Assembly: GCA_030388725.1 (NCBI GenBank)
Contig: CP128857.1
Coordinates: 744,001-808,000, forward strand
DNA: 64,000 nt
Reading direction: 5' to 3'
Source of the DNA: Prodigiosinella aquatilis
GTDB taxonomy: Bacteria; Pseudomonadota; Gammaproteobacteria; Enterobacterales; Enterobacteriaceae
The translations under genes were made by a program, and so were the position numbers. The first letter of the stretch is position 1; the number at the start of each line of letters is the position of its first letter. Shown here piece by piece: positions 26,106 to 35,065 of this stretch. The notes under the pieces were generated by a model. That model was not told the DNA's origin, ran no database searches, and was given only the letters and a program-made list of their open reading frames with translations.

Positions 26106-27560
26106 ATGACAGACCCCTCACTCATGACTGACCTTGCCAGACTTGATTTTGGATGGATCACGACGATGCACATTATTTATCCGCCGCTGACCATTGGTTT
26201 AGCCACCTTTCTGTTTTTTAGTGAATGGCGTTGGCTTAAGACTAATAATGATGAATGGTATCGGTTGACACGTTTTTTTGAAAAACTATTCATCATTAAT
26301 TTTGGGGCAGGCGTGGCCACAGGGGTCACAATGGAAATGTCTTTTGGCATTCTCTTTGGACCTTTTTCCCAAGCCGCAGGGCCGTTTTTTGGCAATATTC
26401 TCGGTTACGAAACGATTACCGCCTTTATGTATGAAGCGGGTTTCATCGGCCTGATGATTTTTGGCTGGGGTAAAATAAGCAAGAAAATGCATCTTTTCGC
26501 AACCTTTAACGTTGCGTTTTCTTCGATGTTGTCTGCCATGTGGATTTTGGATGCCAATTCCTGGATGCAAACACCAACAGGTATTCACTTAGAAAAAGGA
26601 TTATTTTTGGTTGATAACTGGACAGATGCCATTTTCAATCCAAATTTTTTGACCGCATTTCCTCATATGCTTATTGCTTGTTTTGAAATTGGACTGTTTT
26701 TTGTGGCGGGTATTTCAGCTTGGATGATTTATAAAAATCGCTACTCTAAAATGTTTATGCACACTTTGACAGCCTCAATTATGGCACTGGTCATTGTGGC
26801 ACCCCTGCAAGTTTATATGGGGGATGCGTTAGGGCAATCCGTCGCTAAACATGACCCTGCTGCTTTGGCCTCAATGGAAGGACACTGGCATACATATAAT
26901 GCCGATGGTAGTCCAAACACAAGCTGGAACCTGCTTGCATGGCCTAATGAAGCCAAAGGAACAAACGATGTTCAGATTGCGATTCCTCATGTTCTCAGTT
27001 TGATTGAAGATCATAAATGGGTTAGCACTGTAAAAGGCCTGGATCAATTTAAGAAGACGGATCGCCCTCCTGTTCTGATTCCTTTTTACGCCTTCCGCAT
27101 TATGGTAGCTGCTGGAATGGCTTTGATGTTAGTGGCTTTTTGGGCACTTTATTTGCGTATTCGTGGGCAGTTTACAGCCAAAAAATTACAGCATCACCCT
27201 TGGTTTTTGCGCACGGTTGTCTTGAGTTCTATTTTGCCCTACCTTGCCATTTGGACAGGTTGGTGGACTCGTGAAATAGCCCGTCAACCCTGGATTATCA
27301 ACGGATTGATGCGCACCTCAGAAGGTGTGAGCCAAATGAGCATTATAGCAGAGATTATTTGGTTTATCGGTTTTATGGTCTTTGACCTTCTTGTCTGGTT
27401 TGGGGCTTGGTACTTTTTTTCCAAAGTTATCCGCAAAGGCCCCGATATGAATACAGAAGTGGTTCATGGTGTAGCGCCAACAGAGGTCATGCCGCTGGGC
27501 AATATGTCCAAAAGAGAAGAGTCTGAAGGAAAACCGTTGTTTGTACGGCCTACCATTTAG
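26106..27560 (+). CDS. cydA: Cytochrome bd-type quinol oxidase subunit I, short-Q-loop type
   Basis: A 484-residue membrane subunit (E. coli CydA 522) that oxidises quinol and reduces O2 to water. Likely haem ligands are H22 (MHIIYPP), H187 (FPHMLIACFE) and M333 (YAFRIMVAAGM). E102 and E110 (GYETITAFMYEAGF) fit the conserved proton-path acids. The Q-loop is short, as in cyanide-insensitive (CIO-type) enzymes. The usually invariant GRQPW reads ARQPW. GGAG precedes the ATG. The sequence departs strongly from enterobacterial CydA/AppC, so this is an extra, probably acquired oxidase. Alternative name cioA. Confidence 0.87.
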   Translation: MTDPSLMTDLARLDFGWITTMHIIYPPLTIGLATFLFFSEWRWLKTNNDEWYRLTRFFEKLFIINFGAGVATGVTMEMSFGILFGPFSQAAGPFFGNILGYETITAFMYEAGFIGLMIFGWGKISKKMHLFATFNVAFSSMLSAMWILDANSWMQTPTGIHLEKGLFLVDNWTDAIFNPNFLTAFPHMLIACFEIGLFFVAGISAWMIYKNRYSKMFMHTLTASIMALVIVAPLQVYMGDALGQSVAKHDPAALASMEGHWHTYNADGSPNTSWNLLAWPNEAKGTNDVQIAIPHVLSLIEDHKWVSTVKGLDQFKKTDRPPVLIPFYAFRIMVAAGMALMLVAFWALYLRIRGQFTAKKLQHHPWFLRTVVLSSILPYLAIWTGWWTREIARQPWIINGLMRTSEGVSQMSIIAEIIWFIGFMVFDLLVWFGAWYFFSKVIRKGPDMNTEVVHGVAPTEVMPLGNMSKREESEGKPLFVRPTI

Positions 27561-27581
27561 TCGAAGTTAAAGAGAATGAAT

Positions 27582-28628
27582 ATGCAACATATTATGGATA
27601 TTACACACAGCTACCAATGGATAACGCTTATTTGGTGGGTTTTAATTGGCTTGTTTGTCGTGATTTACATCATTCTTGATGGTTCCGATCTGGGGGCCGG
27701 CATTTATTCTTTATTCTATTCGGATAGTGAAGAAAAAGGATCGATCATGGCTTCCATGGCAGGCACCTGGGACGCAAATGAAACCTGGCTTGTGGTGGTA
27801 GGTGGGGCACTTTTTGGTACTTTCCCCATGGCCTATGGTTCACTGTTCCACTATTTAATGATTCCTCTGATGTTTGTACTTTGGGGTATCATCCTGCGGG
27901 CGATATCTTTGGAATTTCACCACTATTCAAAACGCAGTAGAGTTTTTTGGGATTTGGGATTTGGGGTTGGTAGCCTGATGGTGGCATTTTCTGCGGGTGT
28001 TTCTTTGGGGGCATTTCTTCAGGGATTCCCGATGACGGGGACAGAGGTGCCTACATTTTCTGGCAGTTATCTAGCATTTCTAACCCCGTTTAGCCTTTGG
28101 ACAGGAGTCACTGCAACGATTGCTGCTTCGTTGGCCGGGGGGGCCTATCTTCGGGCCCGTTTTGATCGGGAAAGCAATATTTACCATAACGCATTGAAAT
28201 GGACGAATGTTATGTTTTATCTGGCATTGGTGGCCATTCTCAGTACCGTTATCTGGACATTTATCCAGTTTTCATGGGCCAGAGATAAGTGGACTGGACC
28301 CTACTGGTGGGCTTTTATGCTTTCAGGTGCTGTGGTTCTGTACGCCACCTGGGCAATGCGTAATGCATCACATCAGCAGCGAGATGTGCGGGCCATGCTT
28401 TGGCTCGCTGTTATTGTCTTTATTAATTTTTCAATCATGATGGTGACGCTCTATCCTTGGTTTGTACCTGGTACCATGACTATATTTGATGCGGCTAACC
28501 CTTCAAACTCATCAGGTGCCTTTACCTATACCATGCTTGGTTTCGTCCCCGTCATGCTTTTTTACAACTTCTATCAGGCTTGGGTTTTTCGAGCTCGACT
28601 TAGCGAGTTGGCAGGATATGACAACTAA
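27582..28628 (+). CDS. cydB: Cytochrome bd-type quinol oxidase subunit II
   Basis: About 348 residues, eight to nine predicted transmembrane helices. The conserved N-terminal stretch is WWVLIGLFVVIYIILDGSDLGAG, followed by GTWDANETWLVVVGGALF, diagnostic of CydB (Asp and Trp-Asp-Asn-Glu region). The ATG at 27582 is spaced correctly from AAAGAG; an ATG at 27576 directly abuts that site. It follows cydA by 21 bp. No small cydX/cydY-like frame was recognised after it; the sequence runs into the right IS remnant within about 20 bp. Confidence 0.88.
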   Translation: MQHIMDITHSYQWITLIWWVLIGLFVVIYIILDGSDLGAGIYSLFYSDSEEKGSIMASMAGTWDANETWLVVVGGALFGTFPMAYGSLFHYLMIPLMFVLWGIILRAISLEFHHYSKRSRVFWDLGFGVGSLMVAFSAGVSLGAFLQGFPMTGTEVPTFSGSYLAFLTPFSLWTGVTATIAASLAGGAYLRARFDRESNIYHNALKWTNVMFYLALVAILSTVIWTFIQFSWARDKWTGPYWWAFMLSGAVVLYATWAMRNASHQQRDVRAMLWLAVIVFINFSIMMVTLYPWFVPGTMTIFDAANPSNSSGAFTYTMLGFVPVMLFYNFYQAWVFRARLSELAGYDN

Positions 28629-28639
28629 TTTTCACAGCA

Positions 28640-28893
28640 ATGATTGCCGTAAAATCATAAAGACAAAAACTGTAAGAAGCAGAGTAGTTTGGAAAAGCCA
28701 TGATTGGTGCTTATATAAGTATTGACATTCAGTTGAGAATGCTTTTGCGAGGATTAAACACTTTCGTACAATATCAATGAGATATGACGAATTAGCAAGG
28801 GATTACGTTAGTATGGTATCACTGGCGTTTTCAATGACGTGGCTACCGATGTATCGCTGAGTAAAATTTATACAGAAAAAGATAAACAGCCCC
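28640..28893 (+). pseudogene. Decayed IS5-family transposase fragment, right copy
   Basis: Plus-strand translation gives KTKTVRSRVVWKSHDWCLYKY (stop) HSVENAFARIKH and YDELARDY, the C-terminus of an IS5-family transposase. It has the same TGA after DWCLYKY as the left copy. Upstream of 28702 it diverges sharply from the left copy although the protein pattern is still related. It ends GATAAACAGCCCC, the mirror of the left terminus. Confidence 0.8.
28702..28893 (+). repeat. 192-bp inverted repeat, right arm
   Basis: Reverse-complement counterpart of 21716-21906, including the 13-bp perfect terminus. Confidence 0.85.
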
Positions 28894-29067
28894 TAGTCAT
28901 TTGCCGGAAAAATAGCTGCAAACCGTAGCAGAGCCGGATTGCAGGGTGAAAACGAGAGGTTCTGGCAGGGGCCTTAACGCGTGTCGGGCCCGTGTATAGT
29001 CGTCCTTTCGTGATGACGTTGTTGTTGAGCTCAACGCATCGCGTGATGTGGTATCAGAGTCTGGTAT

Positions 29068-29586
29068 TCACAGCAGTGCTGCCATTTCCAGCAAAATCTG
29101 TTCACACCATTGCTGGAGGCGTTCATCACTCAGGTCGTATTGATTCACGTCATCCAGCGCCAGTCCGACAAAATGTTTACCCTCTGCCGTTAATGCTTTC
29201 GGACTGATGAATTCATAACCTTCGGTCGGCCAGTAGCCGATAAATTTCACGCCCAGTGGCTGCAATTGGTCATGTAACATGCCCAGCGCATCAAGAAACC
29301 ATTCGCTATACCCTAGTTGGTCGCCCATGCCATATAACGCCACGATTTTTCCCCGTAGATTCAGCTCGGGAAGCTGGGCCCAGATAGCCTCCCAATCTTC
29401 CTGGATTTCGCCAAAATCCCAGGTGGGAATGCCAAGGATCAGGATGTCGTACTCTTCCATGTGTTGCGGGGCGACGTCTTTGACATTGTTCAACTCAACC
29501 AGTTCTTCACCCAGAATGTCGCGGATTTTCTCTGCCGCCATTTCTGTGTAGCATGTGCTGGAACCGTAAAAAAGACCGATATTCAT
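29068..29586 (-). CDS. fldB: Flavodoxin FldB
   Basis: A 172-residue FMN-binding electron carrier (E. coli FldB 173). The phosphate-binding loop is YGSSTCYTE at the N-terminus; the isoalloxazine contacts fall in IPTWDFGE and YGMGDQLGY. The ATG at 29586 gives MNIGLFYGSS as in relatives; an upstream frame to 29631 is extra. In E. coli fldB is directly beside xerD and ygfX. Here both junctions have been opened, by the cyd cassette on one side and the yhjE-rhm block on the other. Confidence 0.93.
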   Translation of the reverse strand: MNIGLFYGSSTCYTEMAAEKIRDILGEELVELNNVKDVAPQHMEEYDILILGIPTWDFGEIQEDWEAIWAQLPELNLRGKIVALYGMGDQLGYSEWFLDALGMLHDQLQPLGVKFIGYWPTEGYEFISPKALTAEGKHFVGLALDDVNQYDLSDERLQQWCEQILLEMAALL

Positions 29587-29714
29587 AAGCAGTTGATGAT
29601 TGTTGAATGGATGAAGGATACCGTTTACCACGATGGGCAGAACGGTGTTATGGCCGCTAGCCTAACGGAATATTCGGTGCTCGTATAGACGAAATGATGA
29701 TGTGATTCAGGAAG

Positions 29715-29740
29715 CGGTGAAGGTAGTAACGCCTTCACCG
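29715..29740. repeat. Palindromic 26-bp repeat, copy 1
   Basis: Arms CGGTGAAGG and CCTTCACCG around a short loop. It is identical to copy 2 except for one base (T against C after the first arm). It can form a stable hairpin. Confidence 0.7.
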
Positions 29741-29904
29741 GAGTTTGATGACAATGTCTATATAGCGGCGATAATGAGAAGATCGTAAAGACGCTGCAAG
29801 TACCTCCCTGTAAGCTCAAGCCGCGCCATCCCTGGCGCGGATGCTTTACTTCTCTTCCTCATTATCACCGTTCTGACGCTCTACGTAGGTTTGTCAACGG
29901 TCTG

Positions 29905-29930
29905 CGGTGAAGGCAGTAACGCCTTCACCG
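29905..29930. repeat. Palindromic 26-bp repeat, copy 2
   Basis: Same palindrome, 6 bp beyond the stop of the minus-strand MHS transporter. It may act as that gene's 3' hairpin. Confidence 0.7.
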
Positions 29931-29936
29931 TGAAGA

Positions 29937-31262
29937 TTAATCGAACGAGTGATGGCGGGTTTCTTTGGTCAGCAACAAGGCAATCAGCGTCAATGATGCC
30001 ATCGCGGCCAGATAAACACCCACATAGAACAAACCATAGTGGTTGGTCAGCCAGGCGGCGATATAGGGTGCAACGGAAGCGCCCAGAATGGATGAGACGT
30101 TATAGGAAAACGATGCGCCGGTATAACGCACTTCCGTGGGGAACAGTTCCGGCAGCAGAGCACCCATCGGGCCAAAGGTTAATCCCATCATGCTCAGCCC
30201 GCACACCAGAAATGCCATGATCAGTATTTGATTACCCGAGCCCAGCAGAGAAGGGAAAACCATCGCGAACACCAGCATTGCGCAGGTTATCACGATCATG
30301 GTTTTGCGACGGCCAAAAATGTCCGCCAGATGGCCGGCTATCGGGATCGTCAGGCCAAAACCAATGACCGCAATCATCAACATCCACAGAAAGTTATTAC
30401 GTGGAATACCCAGACCGACAGGGACTGGCGTAGTGCCGTATGTCATGGAGTAGACGGTCATGATGTAGAACAGCGTATAGGTGGCCAACATGATGAAAGT
30501 GCCGAGAACTGTTGCTTTTAGGTGTTTATTTAACAGCGTACCTATCGGGATACGTACCTGCTTCCCGGCTTTGACCGCTTTGGCAAACACCGGTGTTTCA
30601 TGCAGGGAAACTCGAACATAAAGACCGATGATGACCAGTACCGCAGAGAAAATAAACGGTACACGCCAGCCCCAGTTCATAAACTGCTCGTTGGTCAGTC
30701 CCCAGGAGAGCAGCAGGAAAGTGCCGTTAGCGAAGAAAAAGCCAATCGGCGCACCTAACTGTGGGAATGAACCATACAGCGCACGCTTATGGGCGGGGGC
30801 ATTTTCGGTTGCCAGCAGGGCAGCGCCACCCCATTCACCACCTAACCCCAGCCCTTGTCCGAAGCGGGCCAGTGCCAGCAGCAATGGTGCCATAACGCCG
30901 ATAGACGCATAGCTTGGTAACAGGCCAATAAGTACGGTGGAAATACCCATGGTTAATAGTGAGGCAACCAGTGTGGCTTTTCGTCCTATGCGGTCGCCAA
31001 AATGGCCGAACAACGCCGAGCCAATGGGGCGCGCAATGAAGGCAATGGCAAAGGTGGCCAGCGATTGCAGCGTGGCTGCCGCGGCATCGCCCTGGGGGAA
31101 GAAAATATGCGGAAAGATCAGCACTGCCGCAGTGGCATAGATGTAAAAATCGAAAAATTCGATCGCGGTACCGATCAATGAAGCCACCACAACCTTGTTA
31201 CGGGAGTTAACCGGTGTGGCAAGAGCGTCATTTTCGATGGTGGATGTGATGGAGGCTTGCAT
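29937..31262 (-). CDS. yhjE: MHS-family MFS transporter (YhjE type)
   Basis: A 441-residue major-facilitator permease with 12 transmembrane helices, metabolite:H+ symporter group. It follows E. coli YhjE nearly residue by residue (NSRNKVVVASLIGTAIEFFD at the start, GHFGDRIGRKATL loop motif, ARFGQGLGLGGEWGGAALLA). Substrate is unknown; relatives carry shikimate, proline/betaine or dicarboxylates. It stands alone on the minus strand, 341 bp after rhmA, and need not belong to the rhamnonate pathway. TTAAAAAAAAGAAAAACTT precedes the ATG, a weak ribosome site. Confidence 0.85.
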   Translation of the reverse strand: MQASITSTIENDALATPVNSRNKVVVASLIGTAIEFFDFYIYATAAVLIFPHIFFPQGDAAAATLQSLATFAIAFIARPIGSALFGHFGDRIGRKATLVASLLTMGISTVLIGLLPSYASIGVMAPLLLALARFGQGLGLGGEWGGAALLATENAPAHKRALYGSFPQLGAPIGFFFANGTFLLLSWGLTNEQFMNWGWRVPFIFSAVLVIIGLYVRVSLHETPVFAKAVKAGKQVRIPIGTLLNKHLKATVLGTFIMLATYTLFYIMTVYSMTYGTTPVPVGLGIPRNNFLWMLMIAVIGFGLTIPIAGHLADIFGRRKTMIVITCAMLVFAMVFPSLLGSGNQILIMAFLVCGLSMMGLTFGPMGALLPELFPTEVRYTGASFSYNVSSILGASVAPYIAAWLTNHYGLFYVGVYLAAMASLTLIALLLTKETRHHSFD

Positions 31263-31603
31263 AAGTTTTTCTTTTTTTTAACATACGAACGCGCATTCTA
31301 TGCATAGAAAAAACTTCTTTTCAAACTCAGCTAACGTTGGTTGCCAGGCCTTATGGGGCGCGTATCCCGGAAGATTGAGAAATAATGAAACATAATTCCT
31401 TAACGTCTGGGTTTTGCCACAGGATGTTACAAATATGAACATTATTGCCGAATTGTACCCCGTTCATGCTTGTGGAAAATAATGGTGGGAAATTGACAGG
31501 CAAGGGATGGTAATAGGGAACGACCGGTTCTGATGAGAAACGATACACTCTGGCAGGTGAAACTGTCTCGGGTGTACAGCCGTCCCTGGCTGTTGAACAA
31601 CGA
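31263..31603. other. Intergenic region between yhjE and rhmA
   Basis: A 341-bp interval. It should hold the yhjE promoter (an AT-rich tract and the palindrome CTATGCATAG near 31300) and the 3' end of the rhm transcript (small hairpin CAGCC/GGCTG just past rhmA). No gene recognised. Confidence 0.4.
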
Positions 31604-32440
31604 CTAATAGCTGGTTTTTTGCTGCGTTGCAGCGGTTGTGGCGGGTTTGAACTGCGCCAGACGCGCATCCAGCGCCTCTGTATAGAGCATGGTATCTACG
31701 CCAACCGCTACAAAATTGGCTCCCCAGGCAATACATCGCTTCGCCATGTCGACATCTACTGCCAGAAAACCGGCGGCTTTGCCAGCGGCGCGAATGCGTC
31801 GGATACTCTGTTCGATAATTCGCTGTACTTCCGGGTGGCCTGAATTATCGGGGTAGCCCAGCGATGCAGAGAGATCGGCGGGACCGATAAAAATACCGTC
31901 AATGCCTTCTACTTCCAGTAGCTCGTCCAGATTATCCAGCGCGGTTTTACTTTCCGCCTGAATCAGCAGACACAGCTCTTCATTGGCTTTCGCCATGTAG
32001 TTTTCTACTCTGCCCCAGCGTGCGGCACGGGCAACGCTGGCGCCGACGCCGCGTATGCCATGCGGCGGATAACGGGTCGCTGATACCACGTCCCGTGCCT
32101 GTTCAGCGGTATCCACCATGGGGATCAGCAAGGTACGCGCACCGATATCCAGTACCTGCTTGATGACACTGCGTTGTCCTTCTACCGGTCGGATAACGGG
32201 TTGGCTACGATAAGGCGCAATGGCCTGGAGCTGATGATAGAGATCTTGCATCGTGTTGGGTGCGTGTTCGCCGTCGATCAGTAGCCAGTCGTAAGATGAT
32301 GTTGCGGCTATCTCTGCCAGATAAGACGATGTACTGCTGAGCCATAGGCCTATTTGTACCTCTCCATTCTGGAGTCCCCGTTTGAACGGGTTGGCTAATA
32401 CCTTGTTGTTTAAGGCATCCTTTTCTAATTCACTGTTCAT
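31604..32440 (-). CDS. rhmA: 2-keto-3-deoxy-L-rhamnonate aldolase
   Basis: A 278-residue class II aldolase of the HpcH/HpaI family. It cleaves 2-keto-3-deoxy-L-rhamnonate to pyruvate and L-lactaldehyde. IGLWLSSTSSYLAEIAA, LLIDGEHAPN, PVIRPVEG and IGPADLSASLGYP match E. coli RhmA (YfaU); metal ligands are the Glu and Asp in the QAESKTALDNL and IGPADLS regions. Last gene of the operon. Its lactaldehyde product is a natural substrate for the FucO-type enzyme encoded at 7463-8614, a possible functional link within the window. Confidence 0.93.
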   Translation of the reverse strand: MNSELEKDALNNKVLANPFKRGLQNGEVQIGLWLSSTSSYLAEIAATSSYDWLLIDGEHAPNTMQDLYHQLQAIAPYRSQPVIRPVEGQRSVIKQVLDIGARTLLIPMVDTAEQARDVVSATRYPPHGIRGVGASVARAARWGRVENYMAKANEELCLLIQAESKTALDNLDELLEVEGIDGIFIGPADLSASLGYPDNSGHPEVQRIIEQSIRRIRAAGKAAGFLAVDVDMAKRCIAWGANFVAVGVDTMLYTEALDARLAQFKPATTAATQQKTSY

Positions 32441-32465
32441 AATAATCCTTACTTCAGGTGGTGCT

Positions 32466-33752
32466 TTAGCGATTGACCTGGGTCGTCAGCGTTGCCTTTT
32501 TTGCCACACTCAGGGTGAGAATAATCAATGTGCCAATAACCGCGACGCCTGCGAGGGCCAATAGTCCGGCAGCACTGTTATGGAAGAACGATTCGGCGTT
32601 AACACGGATAAGTGGTGCCAGAAAACCGCCAACTGCGCCGAATAGATTGACAAAACCAATCCCTGCCGCCAGCGCCGTACCGGAAAGCAACTGCGTCGGC
32701 ATGGTCCAGAATACCGGTTGTACGGCGATACATCCGACTGCCGCTACACACAAGGCGATCATCGCCAATATAGGGCTGACGAGGCCGGAAATACCAATAC
32801 CGAGTGCAGCTGCCAGCAGCGTCATCGCCGCGAGGTTGCGACGGTTACCCGTTTTATCAGAGTAATAGGGAATAAGTAACGTACCAAACAGCGACGCTAC
32901 CCAGGGAATGGCAGCAACCAGAGAGACGACAAAGCCGACTTTGGTGCCCATCAGTGCTGCTACCTGCGTCGGCAGGAAGAAGATCAATCCATATACTGCA
33001 ATCTGAATGGTCATGTAAATAATGGCTAATTGCCAGACCCGGCCATTGGTGATGGCATCGGTAAAACGAGAGGTGGTTTTTTTCTCCTCTTCCCCTGACA
33101 ACTGCTCTATTAGCGCCTGTTTTTCTTCTGTACTGAGGAAACGAGCCTGCTGTGGCGTGTCATCAAGATAGAAGAATGTCACTAGTCCGGCAATTACCGC
33201 TAGTCCGCCTTCGATGATGAACATCCAGTACCAGCCAGGATGCCCCATAAAACCATGCATCTCCAGTAGCGCGCCGGATAGCGGGGAACCCAGCGTCAAC
33301 GCCAGTGGCGCACCCATGTAAAACAGTCCCATAATCCTGGCTCGATGGTTTTGTGGGAACCATTGCGAGGTCAGATAAATCATGCCAGGAAAGAAGCCCG
33401 CTTCCGCCGCACCCAACAGGGTTCGTACGAGCAAAAATTTGGCTTCGCTATCAGCATATCCCATTGCGGCAGAGAGCAAACCCCATATCAGGGCGGTGCC
33501 TCCAATCCAGCGACGAGCTCCCCATTTGCGCATCAACAAGTTGGCTGGGACGCCGAGGAAGGCGTACACCACAAAGAAAATACCGGCGCCCAGTGCATAT
33601 GCTTCGTTGCTCAGACCGGTATCAAGCTGATAAGCCTCTTTAGCAAATCCGATATTGGAGCGATCGAGAAATGCCAGGATGTATAACGACAGCATGAACG
33701 GAATCAACCGCGCACGGTTCTTTTTCACCGCGCTTTCCAGAACGGTATTCAT
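32466..33752 (-). CDS. rhmT: L-rhamnonate MFS transporter RhmT
   Basis: A 428-residue, 12-helix anion:cation symporter-type MFS permease, close to E. coli YfaV/RhmT (LYILAFLDRSNIGFAKEAYQ, FPGMIYLTSQWFPQ, LLSGTALAAGIGFVNLFGA). It probably brings L-rhamnonate into the cell. The ATG at 33752 follows GAGGACACATACT; the longer frame to 33824 adds a polar, non-conserved leader. Between rhmD and rhmA in one operon. Confidence 0.9.
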   Translation of the reverse strand: MNTVLESAVKKNRARLIPFMLSLYILAFLDRSNIGFAKEAYQLDTGLSNEAYALGAGIFFVVYAFLGVPANLLMRKWGARRWIGGTALIWGLLSAAMGYADSEAKFLLVRTLLGAAEAGFFPGMIYLTSQWFPQNHRARIMGLFYMGAPLALTLGSPLSGALLEMHGFMGHPGWYWMFIIEGGLAVIAGLVTFFYLDDTPQQARFLSTEEKQALIEQLSGEEEKKTTSRFTDAITNGRVWQLAIIYMTIQIAVYGLIFFLPTQVAALMGTKVGFVVSLVAAIPWVASLFGTLLIPYYSDKTGNRRNLAAMTLLAAALGIGISGLVSPILAMIALCVAAVGCIAVQPVFWTMPTQLLSGTALAAGIGFVNLFGAVGGFLAPLIRVNAESFFHNSAAGLLALAGVAVIGTLIILTLSVAKKATLTTQVNR

Positions 33753-33824
33753 AGTATGTGTCCTCGTCAGAGGTGATGTGTAGCCACGGTCCCCCAGCAG
33801 GTAATGGGGCCCGTGACAGCGCAA

Positions 33825-35030
33825 TTAATGGGTATAAGGGCGCAGCAGGTTGAGATCCCGGTTCAACTCGACGCCGAATCCCGGTTTATCAAGCACTGAC
33901 TTGTGCATACGACCGTTTACCGGCACCGGCTCATTGAGCAGGATGGGGTCGAACTGCGGACGTAGGGTGGAGCAGTCAGGGCTGGTCATCAGGAATTCAC
34001 TGAACGGTGTATTGGTAAAGGTGATCACCGCGTGATGGGAATAGACGGATGATCCGTGCGGAACCACTAGCTGGCCGCGAGATTTGGCGATAGCGGCAAT
34101 CTCGACTAGTGTGGTCAGGCCGCCACACCAGCCGACATCCGGTTGCATGATATCGATGCCGGTTTCCGCCAGTGTACGGAAGGATTGCAGTGTGCCGTGG
34201 TGTTCACCGCTGGTGACCATCATTCCCGCCGGCGCGCTGCGTTTCAATTCCCGGTAGCCTTCATATTGCTGTGGCGGCAGACACTCCTCGATCCATTTCA
34301 GGTTGTAAGGCGCACAGGCGTGGGCGAGTTTGGTGGCGTAGTTGACGTCCTGGCTCATCCAGCAATCAAGCATCAGCCAGAAGTCTGGTCCGCATTTTTC
34401 GCGGAAATCCGCCACCATGGCCGTATCTTTGCGGATGCCTTCATCACCATCGTGTGGCCCCCAGTGCGTGGGCATTTTGCCGCCGATAAAACCCATTTCT
34501 TTGGCGAGGTCGGGACGTGCGCCAGTTGCATAGAAACGGATCTCGTCGCGTACTGCGCCACCCAAGAGTTTATACACTGGCAACCCCACGACCTTGCCAA
34601 ACAGATCCCATAGCGCCAAATCAACGCAGGAAATGGTGTTCATCACCAGACCACCAGAACCGGAGTAGTACATGGTGGCGTTCAGCATCTGATCGTGGAT
34701 CAGCTTGATGTCGCTGACGCATTTGCCTTCAATGAAGCGGTTGAGGTGTTTTTCGACAATAAAACAGCCCATTTCACCCGCGGTAGACACCGCAAAGCCC
34801 GTTTGGCCGTTATCCGCTTCGACTTCCACCACCAGTGTACCCAGCACGTTGATCCCGAAAGACTGACGTGACTGTTCATACTGTTTGTATTTGCTCATCG
34901 GTGTGGCGATGTGATCGTCGATCCAGTGGTTGCCTCCCTGATCGTGGTAATCGGCACCACCACTGCCTTTCTCTGCGGTGGCTCCACCTAAGGTCCAGGC
35001 GCGGATATGTTTGATAGTAGGTAAGGTCAT
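33825..35030 (-). CDS. rhmD: L-rhamnonate dehydratase
   Basis: A 401-residue enolase-superfamily enzyme (E. coli RhmD 401-405) that dehydrates L-rhamnonate to 2-keto-3-deoxy-L-rhamnonate, using Mg2+. The barrel shows the acid ligand series in LMLDCWMSQDVNY, WIEECLPP and SGEHHGT, and the His base region QPDVGWCGGLT...VPHGSSVYSHH. GGAGAATGAAAG precedes the ATG. It follows rhmR by 35 bp. Confidence 0.95.
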   Translation of the reverse strand: MTLPTIKHIRAWTLGGATAEKGSGGADYHDQGGNHWIDDHIATPMSKYKQYEQSRQSFGINVLGTLVVEVEADNGQTGFAVSTAGEMGCFIVEKHLNRFIEGKCVSDIKLIHDQMLNATMYYSGSGGLVMNTISCVDLALWDLFGKVVGLPVYKLLGGAVRDEIRFYATGARPDLAKEMGFIGGKMPTHWGPHDGDEGIRKDTAMVADFREKCGPDFWLMLDCWMSQDVNYATKLAHACAPYNLKWIEECLPPQQYEGYRELKRSAPAGMMVTSGEHHGTLQSFRTLAETGIDIMQPDVGWCGGLTTLVEIAAIAKSRGQLVVPHGSSVYSHHAVITFTNTPFSEFLMTSPDCSTLRPQFDPILLNEPVPVNGRMHKSVLDKPGFGVELNRDLNLLRPYTH

Positions 35031-35065
35031 CTTTCATTCTCCACTATTGTAGTTATATATAAGGT

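Larger units (their letters stand above)
21716..28893. mobile_element. Composite-transposon-like cassette carrying cydDCAB
   Basis: The 7.2-kb segment is bounded by perfect 13-bp inverted termini, GGGGCTGTTTATC on the left and GATAAACAGCCCC on the right. These are the outer ends of about 191-bp inverted copies of an IS5-family C-terminus. The dinucleotide TA is present on both outer sides (21714-21715 and 28894-28895) within CTAG, fitting an IS5-group target duplication. Removing the segment restores rlmF ...CGC TAG followed by backbone sequence leading to fldB. The cargo is four respiratory genes that look more AT-rich than the flanks by eye. Both IS copies are decayed, so the unit is now probably fixed. 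Confidence 0.75.
29587..29936. other. Intergenic region between fldB and the MHS transporter
   Basis: A 350-bp interval with two copies of a 26-bp palindrome (described separately). No gene is supported; short frames at 29625-29819 (-) and 29461-29688 (+) are chance. Confidence 0.5.
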
